64,000 nucleotides of DNA from Dyadobacter beijingensis DSM 21582 (GCF_000382205.1 NZ_KB907789.1:558001-622000), one strand, 5' to 3'. Positions 42,291 through 51,590 are shown, counted from the first letter of the stretch. Notes: generated by a model not told the origin, from the sequence alone. Numbers and translations: made by a program.

Positions 42291-43271
42291 ATGACCACAC
42301 GATCCATCCTTAACGACCTGACTGACAAGGAAATCATTTCCCCGCAGCAGGCCGATACCATTGATACTTTCGAGCATGAAAAGACTTTCTCCATTCACTG
42401 GGAGCTCCGCTCGATCCTCTACCTCGGCATCCTCTTTTTCAGTTCCGGCGCCGGGATACTCATTTACGAAAACATCGATACGATCGGTCATCAGGCCATT
42501 ATAGCCGTCATTGCCTGCATTACGGCCTATTGTTATTATTATACTTACAAAAACAGCCTCCCCTTCTCCCCCGATCAGGTCGAAAACCCCAACAAGCTGG
42601 TCGATTATGTGCTGCTGCTGGGCTGCTCCACGTTCCTGGGCCTGGAAGGTTACCTGCAATTTCAATACAATATTTTTGGCTCGCGTTACGGGCTTGCCGT
42701 CATCATCCCTACCATTATCTTCTTCGTTTGTGCCTACCGTTTCGATCACCGCGGGGCATTATCGATGGCCATTACGGGGCTCGCATCCTGGCTCGGGCTT
42801 ACCATCGCTCCCTTGTCGGTATTGTCTGACAATGACTTTTCAGATGCGAAACTGATCATCCCCGCCATTGCGCTAGGTTCCCTACTGACCGCAGCGGGAT
42901 GGATTTCGGAGGAACAGCATTTCAAAAAGCATTTCGCGTTCATGTACATGCTCATGGGCGGCAACCTGGCATGCATTGCCGCGCAGATCGGGCTATTCAG
43001 TTTCGAACCCAAAATCCTGTACTTTTTTATCGGCATCGGGCTGTGCTGGTTCTTCATTCTTCGCGCGCGCCAGGCGCAGTCGCTGCTGTTCCTGCTTATG
43101 GGGACCGTGTACGGCTACTGCATTCTCACTTACGTCATTTTCACCAATCTCGGCGCTGACGCGGCATTAGGGCTGGGCATCTTCTACTTCCTGTTTTCGA
43201 GCGTCGGCGTGATTTACTTTTTATTGAACTTCAAAAAATTCCTCGGGATCAAACCGGAGATCAGGAAATGA
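42291..43271 (+). CDS. DUF2157 membrane protein
   Basis: A 326-residue integral membrane protein. A short cytosolic helical N-terminus (LNDLTDKEIISPQQADTIDTF), the hallmark of DUF2157, is followed by roughly eight to ten hydrophobic helices. No transporter signature or catalytic motif is seen. Function is unknown. It overlaps the next gene by 4 bp (ATGA), so the two are translated together and may form one complex. The upstream TTG at 42246 is rejected as start because a promoter-like box lies between. Confidence 0.78.
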   Translation: MTTRSILNDLTDKEIISPQQADTIDTFEHEKTFSIHWELRSILYLGILFFSSGAGILIYENIDTIGHQAIIAVIACITAYCYYYTYKNSLPFSPDQVENPNKLVDYVLLLGCSTFLGLEGYLQFQYNIFGSRYGLAVIIPTIIFFVCAYRFDHRGALSMAITGLASWLGLTIAPLSVLSDNDFSDAKLIIPAIALGSLLTAAGWISEEQHFKKHFAFMYMLMGGNLACIAAQIGLFSFEPKILYFFIGIGLCWFFILRARQAQSLLFLLMGTVYGYCILTYVIFTNLGADAALGLGIFYFLFSSVGVIYFLLNFKKFLGIKPEIRK

Positions 43272-44410
43272 AAAAGGCATACAATCAAACGTGGATAGAC
43301 AATCTGCATATCCAGCAGCAGGCGGCTGAATGGAAATCCAAAAATCTGCTGACTCCCGCCCAGGAAGAGCAGGTGAAAGAACATTTCCCGGAGAAATTCT
43401 ACCGGCCGGGCCTGTTTGTTAAGATCGGACTGTTCTGTTTCGCCGTGGTGGCTTGCTCGTTTTTCATCGGTTTCCTCTCGCTATTCTGGGTGGATACGCA
43501 TTCCGATACGGGCTTTTCGGTGCTCAGCCTCATTGCCTGCGGCTGCTTCATTTTTGTCCTGGAATTTTTGATCCGGGACCGAAAACTCTTCCATTCGGGC
43601 GTCGATAATGCATTGCTGTATGCGGCCGTTGCGGCGGCAATGGTGCCGATGTTCATGCTGTTCAATCACGCGCCGCTGTGGGCCTACTGCCTGGCAGCCC
43701 TCGCCATCATCATCCCGGCGACGCTGCGCTATGCCGACCTGCTGGGCCCGATCGCCATTTTCGGGCTCGTATTCACCCTGCTTACCGACCTGATGATGAA
43801 ATTCGCATTAGGTAAAGCATTGCTCCCGTTCGCCATCATGGTCCTGTCCGTCTGCATTTATATATTGGTAAGAAAAAGCCGGGATATCTACTACCGCGAA
43901 TGCCGGCAGATCCTGGAAGTATTGTCGCTCGTTACCTTCTACCTCGGAGGTAATTACCTCGTTGTCCGCGAGGCCAATGCCATAATCAGCGGGCTGAACG
44001 TTTCCATTGCCCCGCAAATCGCTTTTGCGCCGCTATTCTACTTCTTTACCCTGGCCATACCGGTTGCGTACATTGTATCCGGTTTGAAAAAACCGGATCG
44101 TATGCTGCTCATCGTCGGGTTGCTGGCATTCGCATTTTCGATACACACGTACTTTCACTATTTCAGTATCCTCACCGTCTCGCAGGGCCTCACGCTAGCG
44201 GGCGCGCTGATGATCGCGGGGGCGGTGGCGCTGATCAAATATCTGCACACGCCCAAACACGGCATTTCCGACGAGCAAGACCGTAAAAATAACCTCGCCG
44301 ACCTGCAAGCGCTTATCGCAGCCGAGAAGCTTGGGGTGACACCTCACCAACCCGGACTGGAATTCGGTGGTGGTACATTTGGCGGAGGAGGTGCAGGCGA
44401 GGTTTATTAA
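43268..44410 (+). CDS. Polytopic membrane protein with Gly-rich C-terminus, DUF2157 partner
   Basis: A 380-residue membrane protein with an N-terminal segment like that of its neighbour (SKNLLTPAQEEQVKEHFP), then about ten hydrophobic helices. A short cytosolic tail ends in glycine-rich GGGTFGGGGAGEVY. The two proteins look like diverged partners. The glycine-rich tail resembles that of some TPM/DUF2207-type envelope proteins, but the purpose is unknown. Translation is coupled to the preceding gene through the 4-bp overlap. Confidence 0.7.
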   Translation: MKKAYNQTWIDNLHIQQQAAEWKSKNLLTPAQEEQVKEHFPEKFYRPGLFVKIGLFCFAVVACSFFIGFLSLFWVDTHSDTGFSVLSLIACGCFIFVLEFLIRDRKLFHSGVDNALLYAAVAAAMVPMFMLFNHAPLWAYCLAALAIIIPATLRYADLLGPIAIFGLVFTLLTDLMMKFALGKALLPFAIMVLSVCIYILVRKSRDIYYRECRQILEVLSLVTFYLGGNYLVVREANAIISGLNVSIAPQIAFAPLFYFFTLAIPVAYIVSGLKKPDRMLLIVGLLAFAFSIHTYFHYFSILTVSQGLTLAGALMIAGAVALIKYLHTPKHGISDEQDRKNNLADLQALIAAEKLGVTPHQPGLEFGGGTFGGGGAGEVY

Positions 44411-44464
44411 TTGCATAAAAATTTGGAACTTGCGGCCCTCACAATTGCCCAAAACCGAAATTTT

Positions 44465-45439
44465 ATGAACAAAAAGCTTGCATTAGCGCTCCTGAACCTC
44501 GTTTGTTTCCACACCTTTGCCCAGTTCCCCAAAACATCCGGCAACCCCGTGTTCCCCGGCTGGTATGCCGACCCGGAAGGAATCATTTTTAACAAAACCT
44601 ACTGGATTTACCCCACTTTCTCCGCACCTTACAACAAGCAGGTGCATATGGATGCATTCTCTTCCACGGACCTCGTAACCTGGAAAAAACACCCCGGCAT
44701 TATCGATACCGTTGCTGTGAAATGGGCCAAACGCGCCATGTGGGCACCTTCCATTATCGAAAAGGATAAGAAATACTACCTCTTTTTCGGTGCCAACGAC
44801 ATCCAGAACGACAATGAGAAAGGGGGTATCGGCGTAGCGGTGGCCGATCGTCCCGAAGGGCCATTCAAAGACCTGCTCGGCAAGCCATTGATCGACAAGT
44901 TCCATAACGGCGCCCAGCCGATCGACCAGTTTGTATTTAAAGACAAGGACGGCCAGTACTACCTCTTTTACGGCGGATGGCGGCATTGCAACGTGGCGAA
45001 GCTGAAAAGCGACTTCACCGGCTTTGTCCCATTCGAAGACGGGACGATATTCCGCGAGATCACGCCGAAAGGCTACGTGGAAGGGCCGTTCATGTTTATC
45101 CGTAATGGTAAATACTACTTCATGTGGTCGGAAGGCGGCTGGACAGGGCCTGATTACTCGGTCGCTTATGCCATCGCCGATTCGCCTTTCGGGCCTTTCG
45201 AGCGGGTGGGCAAGATCCTCCAACAAGATCCCAAAGTGGCTACCGGCGCCGGGCACCATTCCGTGATCCAGATTCCGGGCAAGCAGGAATATTACATCGT
45301 ATATCACCGCCGTCCGTTGACGGAAACCGATGGTAATCACCGCGAAACCTGCATCGATGTGATGTCTTTTGATGAAAAAGGCATGATCAATCCGGTCAAA
45401 ATCACGCGCGAGGGTGTGAAGGCAGTTAAATTGGAATGA
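44465..45439 (+). CDS. Glycoside hydrolase family 43 protein, exported
   Basis: A 324-residue exported five-bladed propeller hydrolase. The signal peptide ends near TFAQ (about residue 20). GH43 residues are recognisable: the catalytic-base Asp in GWYADPEG just after the signal, the pKa-modulating Asp region around DGQYYLFYGG, and the acid Glu in VEGPFMF. Such enzymes cleave arabinose- or xylose-containing plant polysaccharides. No SusC/SusD pair or other glycoside hydrolase is beside it, so it is not part of a recognisable polysaccharide-utilisation locus here. The start is ATG 44465. Confidence 0.88.
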   Translation: MNKKLALALLNLVCFHTFAQFPKTSGNPVFPGWYADPEGIIFNKTYWIYPTFSAPYNKQVHMDAFSSTDLVTWKKHPGIIDTVAVKWAKRAMWAPSIIEKDKKYYLFFGANDIQNDNEKGGIGVAVADRPEGPFKDLLGKPLIDKFHNGAQPIDQFVFKDKDGQYYLFYGGWRHCNVAKLKSDFTGFVPFEDGTIFREITPKGYVEGPFMFIRNGKYYFMWSEGGWTGPDYSVAYAIADSPFGPFERVGKILQQDPKVATGAGHHSVIQIPGKQEYYIVYHRRPLTETDGNHRETCIDVMSFDEKGMINPVKITREGVKAVKLE

Positions 45440-45503
45440 TTTTTGCTGAGCATTGGCAAACCACCGTTTCTCTATCCTGACCCGACATTAGCCCTGGAAC
45501 GAT

Positions 45504-46271
45504 ATGCACATCAACAGTTATGAAGAGCAGATAAAACCTGAGTTGACCAAATGGCAGCTCAAAATGCAGAAGCGGCCCAATTTTATCGACAGGACATCCA
45601 AGAAGTTTCAGGACAAGATCAACGACATTATTCCTGATAAAATACACGAGGTCATCACCGGTACCATCAAACAGATGGTACGCGGTGTTTTGACCGGGGC
45701 CGAGTTTACGACCGGCCAAAGCATTCCCGGCGCCTCGCTCGAAGAAATTGAGACCGCGGTGCGCAAAAAAATCGATTTTTATAAAAAAGCAGGCGCTGCC
45801 GAAGGCGGCATTACCGGCGCGGGCGGCTTCTGGCTCGCATTGGCCGAATTCCCGATCCTGATCGGCATCAAAATCAAGCTTCTTTTCGAAATCGCCGCAT
45901 TGTACGGTAAGCCCATCAACGATTACCGGGAACGCCTTTTTATACTCCACATTTTTCAGCTGACCTTTTCCAGTCAGAAAGGGCGGCAGGAGGTTTTTGC
46001 ACAAATGATCCAGTGGGACCAGCACAGCAGGGACCTTCCCAACGACATTCACCAGTTCAACTGGAAAACGTTCCAGCAAGAGTACCGCGATTACATCGAC
46101 CTCGCCAAAATGGCCCAGCTGATCCCAGGTATCGGCGCGGCCGTGGGGCTGATCGTGAATTACCGCCTGCTCGACCAACTCGGCAAGAACGCGATGAATG
46201 CCTACCGGATGCGGTGGTTCGAAGAGCGGATGCTCGGCGGCGAAAGGACACTGCTGCCCACAACAGCCTGA
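45504..46271 (+). CDS. EcsC family protein
   Basis: A 255-residue protein of the EcsC family, named from a Bacillus ABC-transporter locus and of unknown mechanism. The family core includes GITGAGGFWLALAEFPILIGIKIKLLFEIAALYG around residues 95-135 and the C-terminal LIPGIGAAVGLIVNYRLLDQLGKNAMNAYR. Two hydrophobic segments suggest membrane association. It starts just upstream of the Mla-type transporter genes (33 bp gap), so it may be co-transcribed with them. Confidence 0.83.
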   Translation: MHINSYEEQIKPELTKWQLKMQKRPNFIDRTSKKFQDKINDIIPDKIHEVITGTIKQMVRGVLTGAEFTTGQSIPGASLEEIETAVRKKIDFYKKAGAAEGGITGAGGFWLALAEFPILIGIKIKLLFEIAALYGKPINDYRERLFILHIFQLTFSSQKGRQEVFAQMIQWDQHSRDLPNDIHQFNWKTFQQEYRDYIDLAKMAQLIPGIGAAVGLIVNYRLLDQLGKNAMNAYRMRWFEERMLGGERTLLPTTA

Positions 46272-46304
46272 TAAATTAGTTTATTACAATTTTTACCCGA
46301 TTGA

Positions 46305-47093
46305 ATGAGCGCTAGAAAAAAGCAATATGTATACGGCAGAAGTATAGATAATGGCCTGCTGTCGGTCTACAATGCGTATGTTTTCTTTGTCCGGTTCTTC
46401 CGCGAGATATTCCGCGGGCGAATGGAATTCCAGGAAATTGTCAAACAATGCTACGCTATCGGCAACCGGTCGCTGGTGCTGATCAGCCTGACGGGCTTTA
46501 TCACCGGAATGGTATTTACGAAACAGTCGCGGCCTTCGCTTTCTGAATTCGGGGCTACCTCGTGGCTGCCGTCCCTGGTGGCGATTGCGATCGTACGTGC
46601 ATTGGCACCGTTGGTTACGGCGCTCATCAGCGCGGGCAAAATCGGGTCGAGTATTGGCGCCGAGCTGGGCTCCATGCGTGTGACAGAGCAGATCGACGCC
46701 ATGGAAGTGTCGGCCGTGAACCCTTTCAAGTTCCTCGTAGTCACCCGCGTAGTGGCGTGTACCATCGCCATTCCCGTGCTCATGTTCTACTGCGCATTGG
46801 TGAGCTTGCTGGGCGCCTACCTGAACGTGACCCTGAACGAGGGCACGAGTTTCATCGCCTTTTTTGAAAATGCATTTGAGCAGATTACGTTCCTCGACAT
46901 CTGGACATCGGTCGCGAAGGCGGTCGCTTACGGCTTCACGATCGGCATCGTGGGCAGTTACCAGGGGTATAATGCCAGCAAGGGAACGGAAGGGGTCGGA
47001 AAGGCCGCCAACTCGGCTGTCGTGACATCCATGTTCCTGATCTTCATGGAAGAGGTGATCATCGTACAGGTATCCAACTATTTCAGAGTATAA
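46305..47093 (+). CDS. MlaE-type ABC transporter permease
   Basis: The 262-residue inner-membrane permease of an MCE/Mla lipid transporter. It has about five hydrophobic helices and the MlaE-family segments LVTALISAGKIGSSIGAELGSMRVTEQIDAMEVSAVNPFKFLVVTRV (split by helices). Mla systems move phospholipids between the inner membrane and outer envelope. The ATPase and MCE genes follow at once (1-bp and 2-bp gaps), which fixes the assignment. Confidence 0.92.
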   Translation: MSARKKQYVYGRSIDNGLLSVYNAYVFFVRFFREIFRGRMEFQEIVKQCYAIGNRSLVLISLTGFITGMVFTKQSRPSLSEFGATSWLPSLVAIAIVRALAPLVTALISAGKIGSSIGAELGSMRVTEQIDAMEVSAVNPFKFLVVTRVVACTIAIPVLMFYCALVSLLGAYLNVTLNEGTSFIAFFENAFEQITFLDIWTSVAKAVAYGFTIGIVGSYQGYNASKGTEGVGKAANSAVVTSMFLIFMEEVIIVQVSNYFRV

Positions 47094-47094
47094 A

Positions 47095-47859
47095 ATGGAA
47101 GAAGTATTTGCACCCGGCGAGCCGGTCATCGAAGTACGCGATTTGTACAAGTCGTTCGGTAGCCTGCATGTATTGCAGGGCGTCGACCTGACGGTGAACA
47201 AGGGCGAAAACATGGTGGTTCTGGGGCGTTCGGGAACCGGAAAATCGGTTTTGATCAAGATTATGGTAGGGCTGCTCAAACAGGACCGCGGCGACTGTAT
47301 CGTACTGGGGAAGGAAGTCTCCACCCAGGTCGGTAACGATTTGCGCGATCTTCGGCTGAAAATTGGTTTTTCATTCCAAAACAGCGCCTTGTATGATAGT
47401 ATGACCGTTCGCGAGAACCTGGAATTTCCCCTCGTCAGGAACATTCCCAACCTGACCCGGGCGGACATTAACGAGCAGGTAGAATCCGTACTTGACGCGG
47501 TAGGGTTGCTGCAAACGATCAACCAGGTGCCGGCGGAACTGTCCGGCGGACAGCGGAAACGGATCGGTATCGCACGGACGCTGATCCTCAAACCGGAAAT
47601 TATGCTCTACGATGAGCCAACCGCCGGTCTTGACCCGATTACCTGCCTGGAAATCAACCAACTGATCAACGAAGTAAAGGAGAAATACCAGACCACCTCG
47701 ATCATCATCACACACGACCTCACGTGCGCAAGGGAGACGGGCGACCGCATTGCGATGCTCCTCGACGGCAAGTTCCTGAAAACAGGCACATTTGAAGAAG
47801 TATTTGATACCGACGAAGAGCGTATCAAGAGTTTTTACGATTATAATTTTATCCAGTAG
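47095..47859 (+). CDS. MlaF-type ABC transporter ATPase
   Basis: The 254-residue ATPase of the Mla-type transporter. Walker A is GRSGTGKSVL near residues 43-52, the signature LSGGQRKRIGIAR near 146, and Walker B IMLYDEPTAGLDP follows, with the H-loop ITHDL. The GRSGTGKSV form, with Val after Ser, is characteristic of MlaF-like proteins. It starts 1 bp after the permease stop, so translation is probably coupled. Confidence 0.93.
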   Translation: MEEVFAPGEPVIEVRDLYKSFGSLHVLQGVDLTVNKGENMVVLGRSGTGKSVLIKIMVGLLKQDRGDCIVLGKEVSTQVGNDLRDLRLKIGFSFQNSALYDSMTVRENLEFPLVRNIPNLTRADINEQVESVLDAVGLLQTINQVPAELSGGQRKRIGIARTLILKPEIMLYDEPTAGLDPITCLEINQLINEVKEKYQTTSIIITHDLTCARETGDRIAMLLDGKFLKTGTFEEVFDTDEERIKSFYDYNFIQ

Positions 47860-47861
47860 TA

Positions 47862-48887
47862 ATGGCAACATCAACCAAACGATCCATTAACGTAGGCCTT
47901 TTCGTCGTACTTGGCATTCTCATCTTCGTGGTGGGTATCCTCACCATCGGCAGTATGAAGAAGGTCTTTTCCTCTACGATCACCGTGAAAACCATTTTCG
48001 ACGATGTGAACGGGCTTAAAATCGGTAACAACATCTGGTATTCCGGTGTGAAGATCGGGACGGTGAAAAGCATCCGCTTCCTCGACAACTCGAAGGTGGA
48101 AGTAATGCTGAACATCGAGGAAAAATCGCAGGAATTTATCCGCAAAAATGCGAAAGCGAAGGTCAGTACCGACGGTTTGATCGGTAACAAGATCATCGTC
48201 ATCTACGGCGGCACGCAGAAAGTGCCCTCGATCGAGGACGGCGACGAGCTGATCGTCGAGAAAATTGAAAGTACGGAGGAAATGCTGGCCGTGCTGTCGG
48301 AAAACAACAAAAACCTGCTCGGCATTACAAGTGCATTTAAAACCATCAGCAAAAATATACTCGCCGGAAAAGGAACCGTCGGAATGCTTTTGAACGACGA
48401 ACGCCTCTATAACGATCTCGACCAGACCCTGGGCGCGATGAAGAAAGCCTCTGTGAATGCGCAGTCGCTGACCGCCTCATTGGCCGGCTACACAGCCAAA
48501 CTGAACGAAAAAGGAGGACTCGCCAACGACTTCGCGACGGACACCGTGATCATGAAAGACCTCCGCGGCAGCATTGCCCGCCTCAACGAAACGGTGTCGT
48601 CGGCGAATGTGATGGTGAACAATTTGAAAACCGCAAGCGCCGACCTCAACTCCAACAAAACCAGCCCGTTGGGAGTACTACTACACGACGAAGCGACCGC
48701 TTCCAACCTGAAAGAAACCTTGAAAAACCTGGAAAGCACCACCGAAAAACTGGATGAAAATATGACCGCACTTCGGTCTAACTTCCTTTTCCGCAGGTAT
48801 TTCCGTAAGAAAGCCAAACAAGATTCAAAGGAAGACGCCAAGCAGCCGGCCACAGAAGAAGTAAAAGAGCAGGAGAACAAACAATAA
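47862..48887 (+). CDS. MlaD/MCE-domain lipid-transport protein
   Basis: A 341-residue MCE protein: an N-terminal membrane anchor (VGLFVVLGILIFVVGILTIG, about 12-31), one MCE domain (about 38-120, with NGLKIGNNIWYSGVKIGTVKSI) and a long helical tail. The tail ends Lys/Glu-rich. As in MlaD, it should form the periplasmic hexameric ring that carries lipids. No MlaA, MlaB or MlaC gene is next to it; Bacteroidota MCE systems often keep only permease, ATPase and MCE protein in one locus. Confidence 0.9.
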   Translation: MATSTKRSINVGLFVVLGILIFVVGILTIGSMKKVFSSTITVKTIFDDVNGLKIGNNIWYSGVKIGTVKSIRFLDNSKVEVMLNIEEKSQEFIRKNAKAKVSTDGLIGNKIIVIYGGTQKVPSIEDGDELIVEKIESTEEMLAVLSENNKNLLGITSAFKTISKNILAGKGTVGMLLNDERLYNDLDQTLGAMKKASVNAQSLTASLAGYTAKLNEKGGLANDFATDTVIMKDLRGSIARLNETVSSANVMVNNLKTASADLNSNKTSPLGVLLHDEATASNLKETLKNLESTTEKLDENMTALRSNFLFRRYFRKKAKQDSKEDAKQPATEEVKEQENKQ

Positions 48888-48992
48888 TGTGAAAGTTTTG
48901 TAGAAACCGTTTATATTGTCGAAGTATTTCTTTCGATACTACCTTACCGATCCCACTAGTTTGAGCTTCTGAAAAACTTTTAACACGAACCG

Positions 48993-49361
48993 ATGGCCTT
49001 ACAACTCAACCCCGCCCTGGACCATGCCTACATCGACCAGGCCTACGGAGAAGATCCTGTAATCCTGTACATGATTTTTGACGCGTTCCTGAGCGATTCC
49101 ATTCCGCGTTGGCACACGCTGCACCGTGCCCTTGGCTCGGGCGACCTGAAAGAAGCTGCGAGCATTGTACACGGATTGAAACCCTCGTTCACCATGACCG
49201 GCCTCACGCATGTCAGACCCAAAGTGGAAGTGCTCGAACGGGCCATTAAGGACGAGGCGCCCGGCGAGGAATTGATGGAAATGTATGAGCGTATTTCAGT
49301 TGAAATCGACGAGCTGGTCCCGATCCTGGAATCGGAATCGGAGCGACTGAAAACGATCTGA
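48993..49361 (+). CDS. Stand-alone histidine phosphotransfer (Hpt) protein
   Basis: A 122-residue four-helix Hpt protein. The phosphate-accepting His is residue 60 in ASIVHGLKPSFTMTGL, which matches the usual (A/V)HxLKG-like context. It would shuttle phosphate between receiver domains. No kinase is adjacent. The nearest receiver domain is the receiver-PP2C protein at 52212, about 3 kb away beyond two glycosyltransferases. A terminator follows at once. Confidence 0.85.
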   Translation: MALQLNPALDHAYIDQAYGEDPVILYMIFDAFLSDSIPRWHTLHRALGSGDLKEAASIVHGLKPSFTMTGLTHVRPKVEVLERAIKDEAPGEELMEMYERISVEIDELVPILESESERLKTI

Positions 49362-49380
49362 CCGATAGTAAAAAGCATTC

Positions 49381-49410
49381 AGGCGCGTGGCATCAGCTAC
49401 GCGCTTTTTC
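49381..49410 (+). terminator. Terminator of the hpt gene
   Basis: An 11-bp stem including wobble pairs (49381-49391 with 49396-49406) and 4-nt loop is followed by TTTTTC. It overlaps the stop codon of the convergent glycosyltransferase gene. Confidence 0.72.
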
Positions 49411-50569
49411 TTTTGGCTTTCTCCCAGGCAGCGCTCTGCGAGCCTTTGATGTAGCGGCGAATGCCCGCCAGCACGGCATAGTTCATCATACAAAAATAGT
49501 AAGGTACAAAAAGCGCTTTTACCTTCACCTTCCGCCTTTCGAGCAGCCAGCCGGCCAGCGCCGCCCCGTAAAAAATGGCCTGCCCTGCCAGCAAAAGCTG
49601 GTAGATCACCCCACCCGATTGAACGACGATGACTACGTTCAGTACAAGCGCCAGGATCATCAGAAACGGTGTTACCGTCCAGCGCAGCACGCGATGGCTA
49701 AGGTACTGGAACGACAGCAGCGGATCATGGAACGGGTTCATCAGTTTTTTCAAACGCAATATCGACTGAATGCCGCCTGCGGCGATGCGTACCTTTCTTT
49801 TCAGTTCTTCCCGGATGTTTTCTGACGAAAGTTCGGACGCATACGCATCCGGTTCATACACAATGCGATAGCCCTTTTCGGCAATGTACATGGAGATCAT
49901 GAAATCGTCGAGAATGGTATCCGGCTCCACCGAACGGTACAGCGAACGCCGTACGCTGAACAGCTCCCCCGCCGCGCCTACCACCGAATACAGCTCCGAA
50001 TCCCACTTTTTCAATGTCGATTCGTATTTCCAATAGAACCCCTCCCCTGCCGTGGCGTCCGACAGCGCGTCCTGCATGACCCGCTTTTCGCCCGATACGG
50101 CACCGGTTTTCGGATCGGCGTAATGCCTTGCGATGAGTACCAATGCGTCCTTATTCAAGAAAGTATTCGCGTCGGTGAATACCACCACTTCGGTATCCAC
50201 CTCGTCCATAGCGCGGTGCATGGCGAGGATCTTGCCGCTTCGCACGGGCGTATGCATGAGCTTGATCTGCGGGTATTGCGCTACCAGGTCGGGCGTGCGG
50301 TCTGACGAGCCGTCGGTGACGAAAATGAGTTTCAGCTTCCCGGCCGGGTACGAGAGGCCCAGCGTATTCGCGATTTTTTCTTCGATAATGCTTTCTTCAT
50401 TGTAAGCGGCGATCACGAGTGTGAGTGTCGGAAAATCCTGGTCGAGGCCGGGGGCGAGCCTTTTCCCTTTGAAAATCCGCCGGATGCGGACCAGCATGTA
50501 AAGCACGATGCCGTAGCCGAGAAATGTGTAGAAAACAATGAACAGACTGAGCCAGAAAAGTATTTCCAT
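49397..50569 (-). CDS. Family 2 glycosyltransferase, membrane-anchored
   Basis: A 390-residue inner-membrane GT2 enzyme. A first helix lies at about 5-22, then the GT-A domain with TLVIAAYNEESIIEEKIANTL and DGSSDRTPDLV (nucleotide-sugar site), VVFTDANTF (DxD-like) and the ILDDFMIS/EDxxL-type motif, followed by three or four C-terminal helices. It resembles processive or exported-glycan synthases of the hyaluronan-synthase type, but the sugar is unknown. It ends 4 bp after the stop of the neighbouring upstream GT2 gene, in one leftward unit. Confidence 0.88.
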   Translation of the reverse strand: MEILFWLSLFIVFYTFLGYGIVLYMLVRIRRIFKGKRLAPGLDQDFPTLTLVIAAYNEESIIEEKIANTLGLSYPAGKLKLIFVTDGSSDRTPDLVAQYPQIKLMHTPVRSGKILAMHRAMDEVDTEVVVFTDANTFLNKDALVLIARHYADPKTGAVSGEKRVMQDALSDATAGEGFYWKYESTLKKWDSELYSVVGAAGELFSVRRSLYRSVEPDTILDDFMISMYIAEKGYRIVYEPDAYASELSSENIREELKRKVRIAAGGIQSILRLKKLMNPFHDPLLSFQYLSHRVLRWTVTPFLMILALVLNVVIVVQSGGVIYQLLLAGQAIFYGAALAGWLLERRKVKVKALFVPYYFCMMNYAVLAGIRRYIKGSQSAAWEKAKRKSA

Positions 50570-50572
50570 AAA

Positions 50573-51490
50573 TCAACGGGTCAACGGGAAGCCCAAATTT
50601 TCGCTATCGGGTTTATTTTTTAAATGCCAGGTAATGGCGCTCCAAAGCACCGGGATGAAGTTGTACTCCTTGTTTTTGAGGTAAACAAGCATATTCCGCG
50701 GCACCACGGTGAGCATGAAATAGCAGCAGAACAGAAAGAAAGTCAGTCCGGGCGCATTTCTGCGGATGAATAAAATGCGGTTACGGTTCATGAAAAACTC
50801 TTTCAATGCCGTGCGCTTGCCCACCGACACCGATTCTTTGTGGTAAATCAATGCGTCGAGGTTGACGTGGATTTCGTACCCTGCTTTTTTAATGCGCTCG
50901 CACCAGTCGAGTTCTTCGTAATACAGGAAGTAGTTTTCCGCCATGCCGCCGGCTTTTTGCCAGGCTTCCCGGCTGATCATCATCGCCGCCCCGTGCGCGT
51001 AGCCCGTGGGCCCGGTCAGGAAATCGTATTGCCCGCGGTCCTGCTCGAACTGCCCGATACACGCATTGCGGGCCGTGTAGTAGTTCATCTGCGTGTAGCC
51101 GGTGTATTGCAGCATACCCGGCTGGTCGAAATAATGGATTTTGGGCGAAATCATGCCGATTTTCGGGTTGGCCTCCATCGAATGCACGAGCCTGGCGATG
51201 AGGTCGGCGGTGACCTCGGTGTCGTTATTGATCAGGAACAGGTAATCACCCGTGGCGTGCGCCATGCCGATATTGTTACCGCCCGCAAAGCCGGTATTCA
51301 GGTCCGAACGGACGAAGATGATATTCGGGTAGCGCTCTTTCCATTCCGGGACGGGGTTTGCCTTGCTGCCGTTGTCGACGACGATAATTTCAAGATCGGC
51401 ATAAGTATTAACCTCAGCGAGCGATTTCAATAAGTCTTCGGTAACCTTCGGCTGATTGAAATTCACCGTCACGATGGAAACTTTTTTCAT
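50573..51490 (-). CDS. Family 2 glycosyltransferase (rhamnosyl-type)
   Basis: A 305-residue GT2 enzyme with the N-terminal strand VSIVTVNFNQPKVTEDLLKSL, IIVVDNGS, the DYLFLINNDTE metal site and a DWCERIKKAGY segment. A short hydrophobic C-terminal helix (FFLFCCYFMLTVVP) follows. The pattern is like rhamnosyltransferases of O-antigen loci, though the donor is not known. ATG 51490 (MKKVSIV) is preferred over the TTG two codons upstream. A candidate promoter lies at 51557-51590. Confidence 0.87.
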   Translation of the reverse strand: MKKVSIVTVNFNQPKVTEDLLKSLAEVNTYADLEIIVVDNGSKANPVPEWKERYPNIIFVRSDLNTGFAGGNNIGMAHATGDYLFLINNDTEVTADLIARLVHSMEANPKIGMISPKIHYFDQPGMLQYTGYTQMNYYTARNACIGQFEQDRGQYDFLTGPTGYAHGAAMMISREAWQKAGGMAENYFLYYEELDWCERIKKAGYEIHVNLDALIYHKESVSVGKRTALKEFFMNRNRILFIRRNAPGLTFFLFCCYFMLTVVPRNMLVYLKNKEYNFIPVLWSAITWHLKNKPDSENLGFPLTR

Positions 51491-51556
51491 GCGCAAAACT
51501 TAGCCGGTATGGGTGCTGAAAAGAAGGAATATTTTTATTGATTTGTAGAACTATTT

Positions 51557-51590
51557 CAAATTTAATAATAAAAACATAGCTTTAACCAAA
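51557..51590 (-). promoter_or_regulatory. Candidate promoter of the leftward glycosyltransferase pair
   Basis: On the minus strand TTTG (51590-51587), a 22-nt spacer and TAAATTTG (51564-51557) match the phylum promoter pattern, 66 bp before the ATG at 51490. The spacer is slightly long. Confidence 0.5.

Noticed and set aside
44465..45439. Polysaccharide-utilisation locus around the GH43 gene
   Set aside because: No SusC/SusD-like pair, sensor or second glycoside hydrolase lies near it.
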